The translations under genes were made by a program, and so were the position numbers. A stretch of 15,326 bases of DNA from JABSQH01 sp039194665 (GTDB taxonomy: Bacteria; Actinomycetota; Acidimicrobiia; Acidimicrobiales; Ilumatobacteraceae). This document shows positions 13,974 to 15,326 of the stretch, in pieces (within the stretch, counting starts at the first letter, position 1; every line of letters begins with the position of its first letter). Where the stretch lies: contig JBCCVW010000105.1 in the NCBI GenBank assembly GCA_039194665.1, forward strand, positions 1-15,326, given 5' to 3'. The notes under the pieces were generated by a model. The model did not search any database. It saw only the letters and a list, made by a program, of their open reading frames with translations, and had not been told where the DNA came from.

Positions 13974-14044
13974 TGGCGTCCTTTCGGCCCGATCGGCGCT
14001 CGCAAGGTCAGACATCGCACGCGATCGAGCGCAGCGCACGATTG

Positions 14045-14061
14045 GTGAGTACCTCTCACGT
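14045..14061. promoter_or_regulatory. Second copy of the TetR operator, before the C45 gene
   Basis: GTGAGTACCTCTCACGT matches the inner 17 bp of the palindrome at 12198-12214 at 14 positions; the three differences are consecutive and central, as expected when a dimer reads only the arms. It lies about 72-88 bp before the C45 start and just downstream of the predicted transcription start near 14065. Confidence 0.7.
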
Positions 14062-14065
14062 TCTG

Positions 14066-14084
14066 TGTCAGATTGTGACTGACA
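14066..14084. repeat. Inverted repeat over the -10 of the C45 promoter
   Basis: TGTCAG (14066-14071) and CTGACA (14079-14084) are exact mirror halves seven bases apart. They cover the predicted -10 element (14072-14077) and do not resemble the GTGAG/CTCAC operator next door, so a second regulator may act here. Confidence 0.45.
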
Positions 14085-14100
14085 TGCTCTCGGCTGTCAA
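14072..14100 (-). promoter_or_regulatory. Likely promoter of the C45 hydrolase gene
   Basis: On the minus strand a perfect TTGACA (14100-14095) is followed after 17 bp by CACAAT (14077-14072, four of six matches to TATAAT). Transcription would start near 14065, right at the operator 14045-14061. Confidence 0.5.
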
Positions 14101-14128
14101 CCTGCGGCACCGCCAATCAACACCGCGA

Positions 14129-15220
14129 CTACGGCGTGGCCTCGGCTCGTTGGACTGGAACGAAGACGAGGTCGATCACGACCGGCTCGTCGAGATCGTC
14201 GGCGATCAACCGTGCAAGTTCGGCGACATCGCCGTCGGCGCGCTGTCCCGTCGCGACGATCTCGAGCTCCAAAGGGTCCTCGCGTGTCCGGGTAATCACC
14301 TCTTCGACCTCGATCGTGTCGTCCCACACCGCCACCTGGTCGGTGACGCGCAGCGGGATCGTCGCGTCCCGATAGCGGACGACCGTATTGAGCGTGAGCG
14401 GCACGGCGATCGCGATGACGATGGCCACCGCGGTGATCGTTGCGATGCGCCGCTCGCGCACGCGATCGCGAGGCGCGAGAAACCCTGCTGCGGCGAAGAC
14501 GACGCCAGCAGCCACCACGATCGCGACGACGTTTGTCCAGAACAACAAGATCGCGCCGTTGAACAAGTCGGTCCTGCCGACGCGCAGTGTGAGCCCGGCC
14601 GTCGCCAACGGGGGTACGAGGGCGACAGCGATCCCCACGCCGGGGAGCGCCGAACTCGCCTCCTTGCGGATCGTCACGTATGCGCCGGCCGCTCCGGCGG
14701 CGAGGGCGATGGCGAGATCGATCAGGTTCGGTTCTGTGCGGGCGAGGATCTCGCCTGGGAGGATCTCGTCGCTGCCGACCTGGGGGATGACGATGCCCAT
14801 CAGCCAGCCGGTCGACACGCCGAGCACTGCTCCACCGACGAGGATCGCCGTGTTCTCCGCGAGACGGGCGGTCCACGTCTGCACGATTGCTGCAGCAGCG
14901 GCCATCATCGGCGTCATCATTGGAGCGATCAACATCGCTCCGATCACCACGGCGGCACTGTCGTTGATCAACCCCATCGCAGCGATCGACGACGAGAACA
15001 ACATCAGTGCGACGAACCGCCACAGATACGGGGCCCGTCGGTCGCCTTCGAAGTAGAGCTCGTCGAGGATCCGGCTGCGTTCTTGTCGCGTGAGGCCCGC
15101 ACCGCGCGAGCCGAGCTCGCCGCGCGGCACGTTCAGGCCCGCGAGCGAGGGACGTCTGCGGTTGGTCAGTAGATCATCGGCCACAAGGAGATCTTCGCAA
15201 GGATTCCGCGCCCCTGACAC
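14129..15220 (-). CDS. DUF389 domain membrane protein
   Basis: A 363-residue protein of the DUF389 family (conserved hydrophobic domain), function unestablished. Residues 66-250 hold about five to six membrane segments with the family's signature stretches AAVVIGAMLIAPMMTPMMAA (89-108) and GVGIAVALVPPLATAGL (194-210). Another segment at about 266-283 (ITAVAIVIAIAVPLTL) precedes a soluble C-terminal part of about 80 residues. The N-terminal 60 residues are polar and include LTRQERSRILDELYFEGDRR, also usual for the family. The start is uncertain: GTG 15220 gives the full frame but has no clear ribosome site, and GTG 15184 is possible. The gene ends 28 bp before the -35 of the C45 promoter on the same strand, and it does not obviously belong to the TetR regulon. 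Confidence 0.88.
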   Translation of the reverse strand: MSGARNPCEDLLVADDLLTNRRRPSLAGLNVPRGELGSRGAGLTRQERSRILDELYFEGDRRAPYLWRFVALMLFSSSIAAMGLINDSAAVVIGAMLIAPMMTPMMAAAAAIVQTWTARLAENTAILVGGAVLGVSTGWLMGIVIPQVGSDEILPGEILARTEPNLIDLAIALAAGAAGAYVTIRKEASSALPGVGIAVALVPPLATAGLTLRVGRTDLFNGAILLFWTNVVAIVVAAGVVFAAAGFLAPRDRVRERRIATITAVAIVIAIAVPLTLNTVVRYRDATIPLRVTDQVAVWDDTIEVEEVITRTREDPLELEIVATGQRADGDVAELARLIADDLDEPVVIDLVFVPVQRAEATP

Positions 15221-15326
15221 GCCTGTCGTGGCACCGCCTGGTCCGCGGCGGCCGCGTCACCACGTGCGACGCCGACCCGGCGAGCGAGGGGGCGCGTCAT
15301 CGTCCCCGCCGTGGCTCGTCGCCGAG
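15221..15326. other. Right edge, no supportable gene
   Basis: About 106 bp. On the minus strand, the last ten codons before a stop at 15297-15299 (LGDEPRRGR) could be the end of a gene entering from the right; on the plus strand, a frame from GTG 15264 is open to the edge. Either could be real, but neither is long enough to judge. Confidence 0.2.

Noticed and set aside
13964..15172. A 402-codon plus-strand frame opposite the DUF389 gene
   Set aside because: The translation is His/Asp/Arg-rich with no hydrophobic core, the typical shadow of a membrane-protein gene.

Overview
The window is high-GC (mostly G/C at third codon positions) and most likely comes from an actinobacterium of the Acidimicrobiia/Ilumatobacter kind. 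The surface protein at 331-1329, with its 'RLTDTR', 'LPADAVGLSTNVTVVDPT' and 'HLVIDVVGYF' stretches, is of a type I associate with that group, and GTG starts and a probable leaderless mRNA fit an actinobacterium. This placement is an inference; there is no rRNA or tRNA to confirm it.

Left part (1-5100): the 3' end of a subtilisin-like protease gene (+) converges on a secreted beta-rich protein (-). Next come a FUSC-type membrane protein and, upstream of it on the same strand, an amidase-signature hydrolase; the two look like one leftward transcription unit.

Middle (5096-7825): a BetI-like TetR regulator (-) is divergent from a two-gene operon (+). A 32-bp near-perfect palindrome overlaps the promoter of that operon. 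Gene one is a phytanoyl-CoA-dioxygenase-family enzyme. Gene two is the highlight: a two-domain AhpD/carboxymuconolactone-decarboxylase-like protein whose reading frame is crossed by an in-frame TGA exactly where AhpD has its peroxidatic cysteine (C222-F-Y-[TGA]225-T-T-A-H229, with E210 twelve residues before C222). The same frame stays open and family-like for another 128 codons, and a stem-loop meeting the published bacterial SECIS rules lies 25 nt after the TGA. I read this as one selenoprotein gene (6767-7825), which a routine gene caller would split into two.

Right part (7851-14039): a leftward operon runs from 12167 to 7851: two chained micro-ORFs, an (R)-amine-transaminase-like class IV PLP enzyme, a histone-deacetylase/acetylpolyamine-amidohydrolase-like hydrolase, and an FAD oxidoreductase with an N-terminal carbohydrate-binding-like domain. 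A divergent TetR gene (12257-12904) and a C45 (penicillin acyltransferase-like) Ntn hydrolase (12849-13973, opposite strand) follow; these two overlap by 56 bp at their 3' ends. Nearly the same palindromic operator (14/17 identical, differences only in the centre) sits in the tetR/operon intergenic region and at the C45 promoter, so all these genes probably form one TetR-controlled regulon. The enzyme set (amide hydrolysis, deacetylation, transamination, FAD oxidation) suggests catabolism of an N-acylated amine; the substrate is unknown.

Right end: a DUF389 membrane protein (-), then about 100 bp with no supportable gene. No CRISPR array, insertion sequence, tRNA or rRNA was seen, and no gene-free stretch exceeds 300 bp.
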